Below, piece by piece: positions 1 to 9,524 of a DNA stretch of 64,000 bases. The notes below the pieces were generated by a model. The model was not told the origin of the DNA and searched no databases. It saw only the letters and a list, made by a program, of their open reading frames with translations. How positions within the stretch are numbered: the stretch's first letter is position 1; each line of letters starts with the position of its first letter. Source of the stretch: Catellatospora sp. KI3 (GTDB lineage Bacteria > Actinomycetota > Actinomycetes > Mycobacteriales > Micromonosporaceae); contig NZ_JASAMB010000001.1 in the NCBI RefSeq assembly GCF_029948125.1, forward strand, positions 1 to 64,000, written 5' to 3'. Both the position numbers and the translations under genes were made by a program.

Positions 1-68
1 TCGGGAAGCTCATGCAACCTCGGAACCCGACACCGATCAAGTGCCGAACTCCCTTACATGACCCGGAA

Positions 69-129
69 GTCGATCAGGAAGCCGTGCCCACGACACGCCG
101 TCGAGCTGTGCCATAAGTTCATGATCGAC
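69..129. repeat. Palindromic repeat, family D, copy 1 (degenerate)
   Basis: A 61 bp element bounded by GTCGATCA and ATGATCGAC. It lines up over its whole length with the reverse complement of the better preserved copy at 10547-10607, sharing the central CGACAC.CCGTCGA block and the right arm CCATAAGTTCATGATC. The left arm has decayed, so the hairpin is weaker here. It lies just past the 3' end of the spo0M-like gene. Confidence 0.6.
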
Positions 130-143
130 GCCGAAGAGAGGGG

Positions 144-932
144 CTACAGGAGGGGGCCGCGGCGGGGAGTGGTGGACTGGGTGAGCCAGTCGCCGAGGAG
201 GCCCTTCCAATCGGTGTCGGCGAGGGTGGCGGGGTCGACGGTGAAGCGGCCGAAGATGTCGCGGTCCGCGAGGAGGCCTACCCGGCGGTCCAGTTCCAGG
301 ACCACGTGGAGCTTGCGGTCCGTGGTGACGAAGGTGGCTTCCAGGTGGCGCAGGTGCTGGGCGTACGCGGGGCCGGGCAGGAACTCGATCTCCTGGTAGA
401 ACGGCAGGGTCTGGGGCAGGCTGCGCAGGCGCCCGCGCTCCAGGTCGGCCTTGACGAACTGGAAGCCCAGCTTCACCAGGGTGTCCAGGATGTGCTGCTG
501 GGCGGGGGTCGGGTCGATCTCGACCGGGTCCTCGTCGGTACGGTCGACCTCCCGCGCCACCTCCAGCTCGGTCCGCAGCCCCACCTTCATGCCGGCCAGC
601 TGCTGGCCGAAGGCGCGGGTCAGCGGGGTCTCCAGGGGTACGTCGCAGACGACGTCGAACACCCGCCGCTCCCGCGCGGCCAGCGTGAAGCCCTCCACCA
701 CCCGCTGCCGGTGGAACTCCACGGCGGACACCCGCCCCGGCAGCCCGCCCTCGACGCCCACGTCGGCGACCAGCGCCAGGGCCACGTACCCGATGGCGAC
801 CTGGTGGTCGCCGCCGGTCACCTCGACCGTGCCCTTGAACCTGCCGCCGGGCTTGGCCCGCGACACCGACAGCTCCGTCCGAACCGTCGGACCACCCACT
901 CCGAACAACCGCATCAGGCGCTTCACGACCAC
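144..932 (-). CDS. spo0M: Spo0M-like sporulation-control (arrestin-fold) protein
   Basis: 262 aa, soluble, with no signal peptide. The N-terminus ([17 protein letters not shown]...) followed by a beta-rich domain with a [13 protein letters not shown] segment matches the Spo0M/SpoOM family, whose members have an arrestin-like fold and modulate sporulation or cell-surface processes in Bacillus and actinomycetes. Length is normal for the family (about 250-260). The ATG at 932 is the first credible start and the coding runs uninterrupted to the stop at 144. It is divergent from the sigma-factor gene. The exact function in actinomycetes is not settled; the family call is firm, the sporulation role is inferred. 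Confidence 0.85.
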   Translation of the reverse strand: MVVKRLMRLFGVGGPTVRTELSVSRAKPGGRFKGTVEVTGGDHQVAIGYVALALVADVGVEGGLPGRVSAVEFHRQRVVEGFTLAARERRVFDVVCDVPLETPLTRAFGQQLAGMKVGLRTELEVAREVDRTDEDPVEIDPTPAQQHILDTLVKLGFQFVKADLERGRLRSLPQTLPFYQEIEFLPGPAYAQHLRHLEATFVTTDRKLHVVLELDRRVGLLADRDIFGRFTVDPATLADTDWKGLLGDWLTQSTTPRRGPLL

Positions 933-1062
933 ACGTCCTCCCCGAGTCTGTGTCCGCCGAATCCGAGAATCGTCTCACCGCCGCCTCACGCGCCATGCAC
1001 CAAGCTGTCAAACAGTTGCCAGTACGGCACAGCGGTGCAAGGGAACACGGGGAGGAACGGCA

Positions 1063-2058
<996 letters not shown>

Positions 2059-2116
2059 CCCGCGGCGCCCCCTGCTCCGGCAGGGTGCCGCCCCGGCCGC
2101 CCCGGCCCCACCTAGC

Positions 2117-2181
2117 ATTGACGCTGGCCTATCTAGAGGACGGATTTCCGAAAATCGTCCACTAGATAGGCCAGCGTCAAT
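2117..2181. repeat. Palindromic repeat, family A, copy 1
   Basis: A nearly perfect 65 bp inverted repeat: arm ATTGACGCTGGCCTATCTAG...GGACG, a short A/T-rich loop, then the complementary arm. It sits between the convergent sigma-factor and acetyltransferase genes. It probably forms a strong hairpin in RNA from either strand and could act as a bidirectional terminator. Other copies are at 12081-12152 and 56973-57029. Confidence 0.85.
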
Positions 2182-2218
2182 TTAAGGACGGGGCGGGCAG
2201 CGGGCTGGAGGGGTCCGG

Positions 2219-4702
2219 TCAGCGCAGGTGGCGGGGGCCGGTGTCGGGGCGGGGCTGGGGGTCGGCGAGTTCGCCGCTCGCGTGCAGCACCGACAGCCCC
2301 GTGGGCCGGACCAGCACCGGGTTCAGCGTCAGCCGCCGCAGCCGCGGCGCCTCCTCGGCCAGTTGCCCCACCCGCACCAGCAGCTCCGCCAGCGCGTCCA
2401 GATCAGCGCCGTGCAGCAGCGGAAACGCCCTCGGCGCCCGTACCAGCGCCGCCGCGTCGGCGTCGGTCAGCGGCGCCGCCCGCCAGGCCCGGTCCCCCAC
2501 CAGCTCGGTAACCGGCCCGCCCAGCCCGAACCCGACCACCGGCCCGAACGCCGGATCGTCGGCCACCTCGACCACCACCGCCACGCCCGGCGCGACCATC
2601 GGCTGCACCAGCGCCTCGACCCCGGCCCCGAACAGCTGCTCCAGGTCGGCGTACGCGCGGCGCGCCTCGTCCGGCCCGGCCAGGTTGAGCCGTACCGCGC
2701 CGAGGTCGATCCGGTGCGGCCGGTCGGCCACCTTCAACGCCACCGGCCCCGCGGCCGCCTCGACCGCCGCGGCCACGGCCCCGGCTCCGACGGCCCGCAC
2801 CGAGCCGACCACGTCCACGCCGTACGACGCGAGCAGGGCCTCGACGGTGGGCGCGTCCGGGTCGGCGCCGGGGGGCGGGGGCGGCAGGACGCCCGGGGGC
2901 ACCCGCAGCCAGGCGGCGCGCCGGATCACCTGGGCCAGCGCCCGCACCGCCTCCTCGATGGACCGGAACGACGGCACCCCGGCGGGCCCCTGCCCGGCCA
3001 GGAAGCTCGCCACCACCGGCTTGTCCGCCTCGGCCACCGCCCGCGCCAGCGCCGCCGCGTACGGCGCGAGCAGCTCCGTCTCGGCGCTCTGGTCGGCGGC
3101 CAGCGGCCCGGTCGGCAGCGGCGGCGCCACGACCACCACCAGCGCGTCCACGTCGTCGCTGCGCACCACGTCGCGCACCGCCGCTCCGAACTCGGCCGGG
3201 TCCGCGCCGGGGCCGACCGAGCCGGCGCGCCCGACCGGCAGCCCGCTCGCGCGGATCTCGGCGGCGGCCAGCGCGGCCAGCGGGTACGCGTTGGCGATGA
3301 CGCCGATGCGCTCGCCGGTGGGCACGGGCTGGCCGGCCAGCACCACCGCCACGTCGAACAGCTCGCCGACGGTGCCGACCTCGATCACGCCGGAGTGGGC
3401 GCGCAGCGCCTGCATGGCGGCGTCGTCCAGCGCCGAGCCGCCGATGCCGGTGTGCCCGGCGAGCATCACGATCGGCTTGTGCCGCCCGACGGCGCGGGCG
3501 ATGCGGGCGAACTTGCGCGGGTTGCCGAACGTCTCCAGGTACGTCGCGATGACGTCGGTGTGCGGGTCCTGGGCCCAGAACTGGAGCAGGTCGTTGCCGG
3601 AGACGTCGGCGCGGCGCCCGGCGCTGACGAACGACGAGACGCCCAGCCCGCGGCGGTCGGCCTCGGCGAGCAGCAGCAGGCCCAGCGTGCCGGAGTGGCA
3701 GAACAGGCCGACCCGGCCCGGCGGCGCGGGCGGGGCGGGCCAGGGCAGGCGGGGCACGAGCGTGGCGTTGAGCCGTACCGTCGCGTCGGCGACGCCGAGG
3801 CTGCCCGGCCCGATCACCCGCATGCCCGCGGCCCGGGCCGCCCGGACCAGTTCGCGCCGGGCGGCCGGGTCCAGCTCGGTGAGGACCAGCAGGCCGTGCA
3901 CGCCCCCGGCGGCCGCGTCGGCGACGACGTCCGCGATGGCCGGGGGCGGCACCGCGACCACGGCCAGGTCGACCGGACCGTCCACCTGCGACACGGTGGT
4001 GACCGGGCCCTTCGGGTGGATCTCGTGGACCGGTCCGGCGAACCCGGCGCCGCGCAGGTGGGCCAGGACCGCCGCGCCGACGCCGTGCCCGGCCGAGCTG
4101 GCGCCGTAGACCGCGACCGCGCCGGGGCGCAGCAGCCGCGCCACGGAGCGGGCCTCGGTGCGCTGCTCGCGGTCGGCCTGCACGGCCCGGGACCGCTCGG
4201 TCGGGGCGACCGGGAACGTCAGCGCCACCACGCCGTCGGCGAACTTGCGGCTCACCTCGTACCCGGCGTCGGTGAACACGCGCAGCATGGCGCCGTTCTC
4301 CGGCAGCACCTCGGCCACGAACCGGCTGATGCCGACCTCGCCCGCGGCGGCGGACAGGTACTCCAGCAGCACCGAGCCGACGCCCCGGCCCTGGTAGGCG
4401 TCCTCGACCACGAACGCGACCTCGGCCACGGGCGCGCCCTCGCCCAGGCGCTCGTAGCGGCCGACCGCGATCAGCCGGTCGCCCGCCGCGACCACGAACG
4501 CCTCGCGGTCGACGTGGTCGACGTTGACGAACCGGTGCAGGTCGCGGGCGGGAATCCGGGGGTACGGCGAGAAGTAGCGCAGGTAGCGGGTGCGCTCGGA
4601 GAACCGGGCGTGCATCGCCACCACCGCGTCGGCGTCGCTCGGCTCCACCTGGCGCAGGTGGACCGCGGTGCCGTCGGCGAGCAGGACGTCCGCGCTGCGC
4701 AC
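2219..4702 (-). CDS. Bifunctional GNAT / acyl-CoA synthetase (ADP-forming)-like protein acetyltransferase (Pat type)
   Basis: 827 aa. Residues 1-170 form a GNAT domain with the acetyl-CoA loop EDAYQGRGVGSVLL. It is followed by a CoA-binding Rossmann domain (about 185-290, with VAVYGASS), a succinyl-CoA-ligase-like region (about 320-460) and a C-terminal ATP-grasp domain (about 590-800). Members with this architecture (Pat/AcuA type) acetylate lysines, classically that of acetyl-CoA synthetase. The SHTGALAG-like motif of true ADP-forming synthetases is replaced by GHTGIGGSALDD, which suggests a regulatory rather than catalytic synthetase module. GTG start. It lies 3 bp downstream of acuC and is probably co-transcribed with it and the rhodanese gene, pairing writer with eraser. 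Confidence 0.9.
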   Translation of the reverse strand: MRSADVLLADGTAVHLRQVEPSDADAVVAMHARFSERTRYLRYFSPYPRIPARDLHRFVNVDHVDREAFVVAAGDRLIAVGRYERLGEGAPVAEVAFVVEDAYQGRGVGSVLLEYLSAAAGEVGISRFVAEVLPENGAMLRVFTDAGYEVSRKFADGVVALTFPVAPTERSRAVQADREQRTEARSVARLLRPGAVAVYGASSAGHGVGAAVLAHLRGAGFAGPVHEIHPKGPVTTVSQVDGPVDLAVVAVPPPAIADVVADAAAGGVHGLLVLTELDPAARRELVRAARAAGMRVIGPGSLGVADATVRLNATLVPRLPWPAPPAPPGRVGLFCHSGTLGLLLLAEADRRGLGVSSFVSAGRRADVSGNDLLQFWAQDPHTDVIATYLETFGNPRKFARIARAVGRHKPIVMLAGHTGIGGSALDDAAMQALRAHSGVIEVGTVGELFDVAVVLAGQPVPTGERIGVIANAYPLAALAAAEIRASGLPVGRAGSVGPGADPAEFGAAVRDVVRSDDVDALVVVVAPPLPTGPLAADQSAETELLAPYAAALARAVAEADKPVVASFLAGQGPAGVPSFRSIEEAVRALAQVIRRAAWLRVPPGVLPPPPPGADPDAPTVEALLASYGVDVVGSVRAVGAGAVAAAVEAAAGPVALKVADRPHRIDLGAVRLNLAGPDEARRAYADLEQLFGAGVEALVQPMVAPGVAVVVEVADDPAFGPVVGFGLGGPVTELVGDRAWRAAPLTDADAAALVRAPRAFPLLHGADLDALAELLVRVGQLAEEAPRLRRLTLNPVLVRPTGLSVLHASGELADPQPRPDTGPRHLR

Positions 4703-4705
4703 CGC

Positions 4706-5881
4706 TCAGTCCCTCGGGTCGTGCGGGTCGAGCCCGTGCAGCGGGTACACCGCGCGCCGGGTCGCCATTATCGCCCGGTCCAGCGGATCGGCCTCGGCCT
4801 CGGGCTGCCACGGCGTGTACGTCGGCGTCGCGCCGTCGCCCAGCGTCGCGGGCACCGCCCGGTCGGGGCGCAGCCGCTGCGCCAGGTCCCGCCAGGCCTG
4901 CGGGGTGGGCGTGGCCGGGTCCAGCGGGTCGCCGGTGATCATCGCCAGCAGGTGGGTCCAGGTCCGGGGCACCACCTCGACCAGGGCGTACCCGCCGCCG
5001 CCGGTGGCGACCAGGCGCCCGTCGCACAGCTCGTCGGCCAGCTCGCGCACGGCCAGCTGCGCCGCCCGCTGCCCGTCCACGCTCAGGCGCAGGTTGGCCA
5101 GCGGGTCGAGCCGATGGCTGTCCGCCCCGGCCTGCAGCACGATCAGCTGCGGACCGAACGCCCGCAGCACCGAGGGCACCACCGCGTGGAACGCGCGCAG
5201 CCAGCCGCTGTCGCCGGTGCCGGCGGGCAGGGCCACGTTGACCGCGCTGCCCTCGGCGTTGGGGCCGCCGGTCTCGTCGGGGAAGCCGGTGCCCGGGAAG
5301 AGGGTCAGCGGGGTCTCGTGCAGGCTGACCGTGAGCACGCGCGGGTCGTCGTAGAAGATCTCCTGCACGCCGTCGCCGTGGTGCACGTCGATGTCGACGT
5401 AGGCGATCCGCTGCGCGCCCTGGGCGAGCAGGTCGGCGATGGCCACGGCCGGGTCGTCGTACACGCAGAACCCGGCGGCGCGGGCGGGCATGGCGTGGTG
5501 CAGGCCGCCGGCGACGTTGACCGCGCGCTGGACCTGGCCCGACCACACCGCCCGCGCGGCGGCCAGGGTCGCGCCGCAGACCAGCGCGGACGCCTCGTGC
5601 ATGCCGTCGAAGACCGGGTTGTCGGGGGTGTTGAGGCCGTACCCGCGGAAGAACGGGTCCTCCGGCGCCGCCCGGACCGCCTCCAGGTAGTCACGCCGGT
5701 GCACCCGCAGCAGCTCGTCGTCGGTCGCGGGCTCGGGCGTGACGGTGCGCACCCCCGGCCGGTCGAGCACGCCCAGCTCCCGGGCCAGCGCCATGGTCAA
5801 CCGGACCCGGACCGGGTCCAGCGGGTGGTCGCCGAGGTCGTACGACAGGAGCTGGTCGCTCCACACCACCAGTGCGTTCAT
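4706..5881 (-). CDS. acuC: Acetoin utilization protein AcuC, class I/II HDAC-like lysine deacetylase
   Basis: 391 aa, one histone-deacetylase fold domain. Active-site signatures are GGLHHAM, DIDVHHGDGVQEIFY (catalytic His pair and zinc-binding Asp/His) and LQAGADSH. AcuC removes acetyl groups placed by Pat/AcuA-type enzymes on acetyl-CoA synthetase. The ATG at 5881 overlaps the TGA of the upstream rhodanese gene (ATGA), indicating translational coupling, and the acetyltransferase gene starts 3 bp after the stop. The longer open frame running to 6529 is antisense-type extension into the rhodanese gene and was not used. Length fits the family. Confidence 0.93.
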   Translation of the reverse strand: MNALVVWSDQLLSYDLGDHPLDPVRVRLTMALARELGVLDRPGVRTVTPEPATDDELLRVHRRDYLEAVRAAPEDPFFRGYGLNTPDNPVFDGMHEASALVCGATLAAARAVWSGQVQRAVNVAGGLHHAMPARAAGFCVYDDPAVAIADLLAQGAQRIAYVDIDVHHGDGVQEIFYDDPRVLTVSLHETPLTLFPGTGFPDETGGPNAEGSAVNVALPAGTGDSGWLRAFHAVVPSVLRAFGPQLIVLQAGADSHRLDPLANLRLSVDGQRAAQLAVRELADELCDGRLVATGGGGYALVEVVPRTWTHLLAMITGDPLDPATPTPQAWRDLAQRLRPDRAVPATLGDGATPTYTPWQPEAEADPLDRAIMATRRAVYPLHGLDPHDPRD

Positions 5882-6696
5882 GCGCCCGTCCCGATCGGGC
5901 GGGCCGGATCGGTGATCCAGTGGCTCCACGAGCCGACGTACAGCGCGGCGTCGTCGCGCCCGGCCGCGTGCAGCGCCAGCACGGTGTGCGCCGCGGTCAC
6001 CCCGGAGCCGCAGTACGCCCCGACCGGCTCGCCCTCGAACCCGGCGAAGATCTCGGCCAGGTCGCCGCGCAGCGTGCCGTCGGCGTTGACCAGCTCGCCG
6101 TAGAACAGGTTGCGCGCCCCCGGGATGTGCCCGGCGACCGCGTCGATCGGCTCGGTCTCGCCCCGGAACCGGGCCGCGGCGCGCGCGTCGAGCAGCACCC
6201 CGTCCCGGGCCAGCGCGGCGGCGTCGTCGGCGTCGAGCACCGGCAGGCCGCCCGGCCGCACCACCAGGTCGCCCCGGGCCACCGAGGGCTGGCCGGTGTC
6301 GACCGCACCGCCCGCGGCGGTCCAGGCCGGGAAGCCGCCGTCGAGCACGCGTACGTCGGCCACGCCCGCCCAGCGCATGGTCCACCAGGCGCGGGCCGCG
6401 GCCAGGCCGTCGCCGCCGTCGTAGACCACCACGGGGTCGCCCTCGCGCAGCCCGGCGGCGCGCAGCGCGCCCTCCAGCGCCTGCGGGTGGGGCAGCGGGT
6501 GCCGGCCGCCGGCCCCGGGCGGGCCGCACAGGTCCCGGTCCAGATCCACGAAGACCGCACCGGGCACGTGTCCGGCGTCATAGTCGTCGCGCCCGGGCGG
6601 CCCGGCCAGTCGCCAGCGCAGGTCGAGGACGGTCGGCGGCTGGGCGCCGCGCAGCAGCTCGGAGAGGTCCGCCGCACTGATCAGAGGTGTACCCAC
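5878..6696 (-). CDS. Sulfurtransferase with two rhodanese domains
   Basis: 272 aa, two tandem rhodanese domains. The N-terminal domain lacks the catalytic cysteine. The C-terminal domain has the active-site loop CGSGVTA with Cys229. That loop is typical of the thiosulfate/3-mercaptopyruvate sulfurtransferase family, which moves sulfane sulfur from thiosulfate or mercaptopyruvate to a thiol acceptor. The length is standard. It is the first gene of a probable rhodanese-acuC-acetyltransferase operon (4 bp overlap with acuC). No signal peptide, so cytoplasmic. Substrate preference cannot be read from the sequence. Confidence 0.9.
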   Translation of the reverse strand: MGTPLISAADLSELLRGAQPPTVLDLRWRLAGPPGRDDYDAGHVPGAVFVDLDRDLCGPPGAGGRHPLPHPQALEGALRAAGLREGDPVVVYDGGDGLAAARAWWTMRWAGVADVRVLDGGFPAWTAAGGAVDTGQPSVARGDLVVRPGGLPVLDADDAAALARDGVLLDARAAARFRGETEPIDAVAGHIPGARNLFYGELVNADGTLRGDLAEIFAGFEGEPVGAYCGSGVTAAHTVLALHAAGRDDAALYVGSWSHWITDPARPIGTGA

Positions 6697-6902
6697 GTAG
6701 CCAAGTCAACACCATCGGGCCGGACCCACGCGTGTCGGCGCGAACCGTCGGCCCCACCTGCCACACTGCGGCGGGCGCACTGCGCTCTCCCCGAGATGAC
6801 GGATCCGGCCGGACACCGCATGATCAACCGGTTGCACCTCGAAGGTGTCGCCGCGGTGACGCGCAATAGAATCGCTTCCAGCGACTTGGAGAGGACCATT
6901 TC

Positions 6903-7589
6903 ATGTCCGACCTCATTGACACCACCGAGATGTACCTGCGCACGATCCTCGAACTCGAGGAGGAGGGCGTGCCTCCGCTGCGCGCCCGCATCGCCGAACG
7001 GCTGCACCAGAGCGGCCCGACGGTGAGCCAGACGGTGGCCCGGATGGAGCGCGACGGGCTGCTCACCGTCGTGGAGACCGACCGCCACCTGCAGCTGTCC
7101 GAGTCCGGCCGGGCACACGCCGTCGCCGTCATGCGCAAGCACCGCCTCGCCGAGCTGCTGCTGGTCAACGTCATCGGCATGCCGTACGAGGAGGCCCACG
7201 AGGAGGCCTGCCGCTGGGAGCACGTGATGAGCGACGCGGTCGAGAAGCGGGTCTACGACCTGCTCAACCGGCCGACGCGCTCGCCGTACGGCAACCCGAT
7301 CCCGGGCCTGGACGCGCTGGACACCAGCCCGCGCGAGTCGGTCGGCGACGACCCGGAGCGCAACCTGGCCTTCCCCGGCCTGACCGGCCAGGTCGTGGTG
7401 CGGCGGATCTGCGAGAGCGTGCAGACCGACTCCGAGGTGCTGCGCCAGCTGCACCACGCCGGGGTCGACCCGGGTGCCACGGTCACCGTGGCGCAGGAGC
7501 GCGACGGCGTGGCCATCGACCACGGCGGCGAGCCGGTGCGCCTGCCCCGCGAGGTCGCCTCGCGGGTGTTCGTCTCGACGTCGCGCTGA
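6903..7589 (+). CDS. ideR: DtxR/IdeR-family metal-dependent transcriptional repressor
   Basis: 228 aa. Winged-helix DNA-binding domain at 1-65 (MYLRTILELEEEGV...RIAERLHQSGPTVSQTVARME). A dimerisation and metal-binding domain at 66-140 contains the ligand segment EEACRWEHVMSD (Cys, Glu, His), and a C-terminal SH3-like domain lies at about 150-225. This is the layout of iron-responsive IdeR/DtxR rather than the shorter MntR. It represses iron-uptake genes when Fe(II) is bound. GAGAGGA lies just upstream of ATG 6903. No 19 bp iron box was recognised in front of any gene in the window. The stop is 10 bp from the convergent lipoprotein gene. Confidence 0.92.
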   Translation: MSDLIDTTEMYLRTILELEEEGVPPLRARIAERLHQSGPTVSQTVARMERDGLLTVVETDRHLQLSESGRAHAVAVMRKHRLAELLLVNVIGMPYEEAHEEACRWEHVMSDAVEKRVYDLLNRPTRSPYGNPIPGLDALDTSPRESVGDDPERNLAFPGLTGQVVVRRICESVQTDSEVLRQLHHAGVDPGATVTVAQERDGVAIDHGGEPVRLPREVASRVFVSTSR

Positions 7590-7598
7590 ACCGATCGG

Positions 7599-8132
7599 TC
7601 AGATGCCGGCCCGGTCGATCTCGCGCGCGAGGTCGACCAGCTTCGGGGCGAGCGCGGCCGAGTCGCCGCCCGCGGGCAGGGTCACCTTGAGCAGGATCAG
7701 CCGGGCGTTGCCCGCCAACCACCCGATCTCCACGGACGGCCCGCGGCCAGAGGCCGCGGGCCGTACCGATTGGTAGGCGACCCGGCCCAGCTCGGTGACG
7801 GTGCTGGCCCCGTCCGGCGGGATGGTGTCCTTGAACACGGCCACGTCGGCGGTGGTGGGGGTGACCGACAGGCTCAGCTCGGGCAGCGGGGTGTCGGTGC
7901 GGCGCGCCACGCAGGTGTTGGTCTTGCCCTTCTTGGCCGACCCGGCGACGCTCAGGTCCAGCCCGAGGCTGCGCGTGATCAGCTCGTGGTCGAGCAGGCG
8001 GCAGGCGCCGCCCGCGGCCGCGGTGGCGCGCACCGGCGCCGACGGGGCGGCTTCGGGCTCGCCCTCGGCCGGGCCGGAGCAGCCCGCGAGCAGACTCGCG
8101 CCGATCACCAGGGTCAGGACCGTCGTTCGCAC
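7599..8132 (-). CDS. Small lipoprotein of unknown function
   Basis: 177 aa. The signal peptide ends in a lipobox (LLAGC, Cys near residue 18), so it should be a lipid-anchored exported protein. After a short Ala/Pro/Glu-rich linker it has one compact domain containing two cysteines (CRLLDHE and NTCVAR) that could form a disulfide. This resembles the actinobacterial DUF3558-type lipoproteins, but that match is tentative. Convergent with ideR, with only 10 bp between stops. Confidence 0.75.
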   Translation of the reverse strand: MRTTVLTLVIGASLLAGCSGPAEGEPEAAPSAPVRATAAAGGACRLLDHELITRSLGLDLSVAGSAKKGKTNTCVARRTDTPLPELSLSVTPTTADVAVFKDTIPPDGASTVTELGRVAYQSVRPAASGRGPSVEIGWLAGNARLILLKVTLPAGGDSAALAPKLVDLAREIDRAGI

Positions 8133-8205
8133 CGGAACAACCTAGCCGCCGGGCCGGTCGGCCGAAAGTCGCACCCGACGGCGCCGACCTGCCTAGCCTG
8201 GTCCC

Positions 8206-8583
8206 ATGACCGGCAAAGTGGTGCATTTCGAGGTGCCCGTCGACGATGTGGAGCGGGCCCGCAGCTTCTACACGGACGCCTTCGGCTGGCAGCTCGACGC
8301 CATGCCGGGGTTCGACTACATCTGGGCGCGGACCACGCGTACCGACGACCGGGGCATGCCCGCCGAGCCCGGGGCCATCAACGGCGGCATGACCCGGCGC
8401 GAGGCGCCGGTGACCCAGCCGACGATCACGATCGAGGTCGACGACATCGACACCGCGCTGGCCAAGGTCGTCGCGCTGGGCGGCACGGTGCTGCAGGAGC
8501 GGCAGGCGGTGGGCGAGATGGGGTTCACGGCGTACATCGCCGACACCGAGGGAAACCCGCTCGGGCTGTGGCAGAACGCCTGA
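8206..8583 (+). CDS. VOC (glyoxalase/bleomycin-resistance fold) family protein
   Basis: 125 aa, a single vicinal-oxygen-chelate domain: KVVHFEVPVDDVERARSFYTDAFGW at the N-terminus and GFTAYIADTEGNPLGLW at the C-terminus. The conserved His6 and a late Asp/Glu could bind a metal. Members range from glyoxalases to antibiotic-binding proteins and the substrate cannot be inferred. ATG 8206 is only weakly preceded by a ribosome-binding site. Stand-alone, followed by a bidirectional terminator. Confidence 0.85.
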   Translation: MTGKVVHFEVPVDDVERARSFYTDAFGWQLDAMPGFDYIWARTTRTDDRGMPAEPGAINGGMTRREAPVTQPTITIEVDDIDTALAKVVALGGTVLQERQAVGEMGFTAYIADTEGNPLGLWQNA

Positions 8584-8605
8584 CCCGGGGTGCGCCCCGG
8601 ACACG

Positions 8606-8642
8606 GCGATGCCCGGCCGGACGCGGTCCGACCGGGCATCGC
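8606..8642. terminator. Bidirectional intrinsic terminator
   Basis: A 37 bp inverted repeat (GCGATGCCCGG.CGGAC / GGTCCG.CCGGGCATCGC) with a 2-3 nt loop between the convergent VOC and membrane-protein genes. No U-tract, as is usual in high-GC actinomycetes. Confidence 0.75.
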
Positions 8643-8648
8643 GGTGGG

Positions 8649-9380
8649 TCAGCCGACCTTCTCGACCTCGCCGCGCAGCGTCACGAACTCCGACTTGATG
8701 TCGTCGACGGACTTGAAGTACCAGACGAGCATGCCGAGGCTGCCGTTGTCGGCCCACGCGCAGACGGCGAGCTTGACGCCGGAGGTGGTGGCCGTGCCGC
8801 ACTTGGCCGAGCCGCCCAGCGGGCCCGGGTTGATCTCGGCGATGCCGGTGGCGTTCAGGCCGGAGGTGCCCATGCCCTTGAAGGCGTCGTCGAGCTCCTT
8901 CTCCGGGTTGCCCATCTTCGCCGCCGCGGCGAACAGCATGACCAGGTCCTGCTTGACCGGGTCGCCGTAGAAGCCGGCCACCACGTTCGAGGCGCCGGGG
9001 ACCGCGGACGACAGGCCCGACTTCATGGTCTCCGCCAGCGACTTCAGCTCAGCCTGCTCGACCGGGTCGCGGCCGCCCAGCGTGGCCGGGGTCACGATGG
9101 TGATCTTCTTGGTCGGCAGCTGCGCCTGGGCCGAGGCCACCGCGTTGTTGACCTCGTCGACGGCGTCCTTGACATCGTCCTTCACCAGGAAGAACACGCC
9201 GACGACGCCGCCGATGCACAGCAGCAGCACCACGCCGATGATGCCGAGGATCAGGCCCGCCTTCGACTTCTTCGGCGGCGCGACCGGGGCCAGGGGCTGG
9301 GTCGGGTAGGGCTGCTGGCCCGGGTACTGCGGCTGGGCCGGGTACGGCGGGGGGTAGTCCGGGGTGGGAGGCTGGGACAC
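8649..9380 (-). CDS. Membrane-anchored protein with proline/tyrosine-rich cytoplasmic N-terminus
   Basis: 243 aa. Residues 1-45 are rich in Pro, Tyr and Gln (PDYPPPYPAQPQYPGQQPYP). One membrane helix (about 46-70, LILGIIGVVLLLCIGG) follows, then an extracytoplasmic domain of about 170 aa containing two cysteines (KCGTATT, AVCAWAD). This type II topology, with a PY-rich cytoplasmic tail, is common in actinobacterial proteins of unknown function. No enzymatic motif is seen. Convergent with the VOC gene and divergent from the aldo/keto reductase. Confidence 0.8.
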   Translation of the reverse strand: MSQPPTPDYPPPYPAQPQYPGQQPYPTQPLAPVAPPKKSKAGLILGIIGVVLLLCIGGVVGVFFLVKDDVKDAVDEVNNAVASAQAQLPTKKITIVTPATLGGRDPVEQAELKSLAETMKSGLSSAVPGASNVVAGFYGDPVKQDLVMLFAAAAKMGNPEKELDDAFKGMGTSGLNATGIAEINPGPLGGSAKCGTATTSGVKLAVCAWADNGSLGMLVWYFKSVDDIKSEFVTLRGEVEKVG

Positions 9381-9524
9381 GCGAACGCTCCTGAGTCATG
9401 CGTCTATGGGGTTGAGCCGCATCGTAACCAGGGCTGGCGACAGTGTCGCAGCGGGTTTCGCGTTCAGTGACGACTTCGGCGCGCAAAAGACGAGATCACG
9501 AGCACCGACAGTGAGGAGACGGCC

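Noticed and set aside
2228-6103. 1291 aa open frame on the plus strand opposite the acetyltransferase and acuC genes
   Set aside because: Composition is Arg/His/Gly/Pro-rich without any domain; it is the antisense shadow of two well supported genes, as expected at this GC content.
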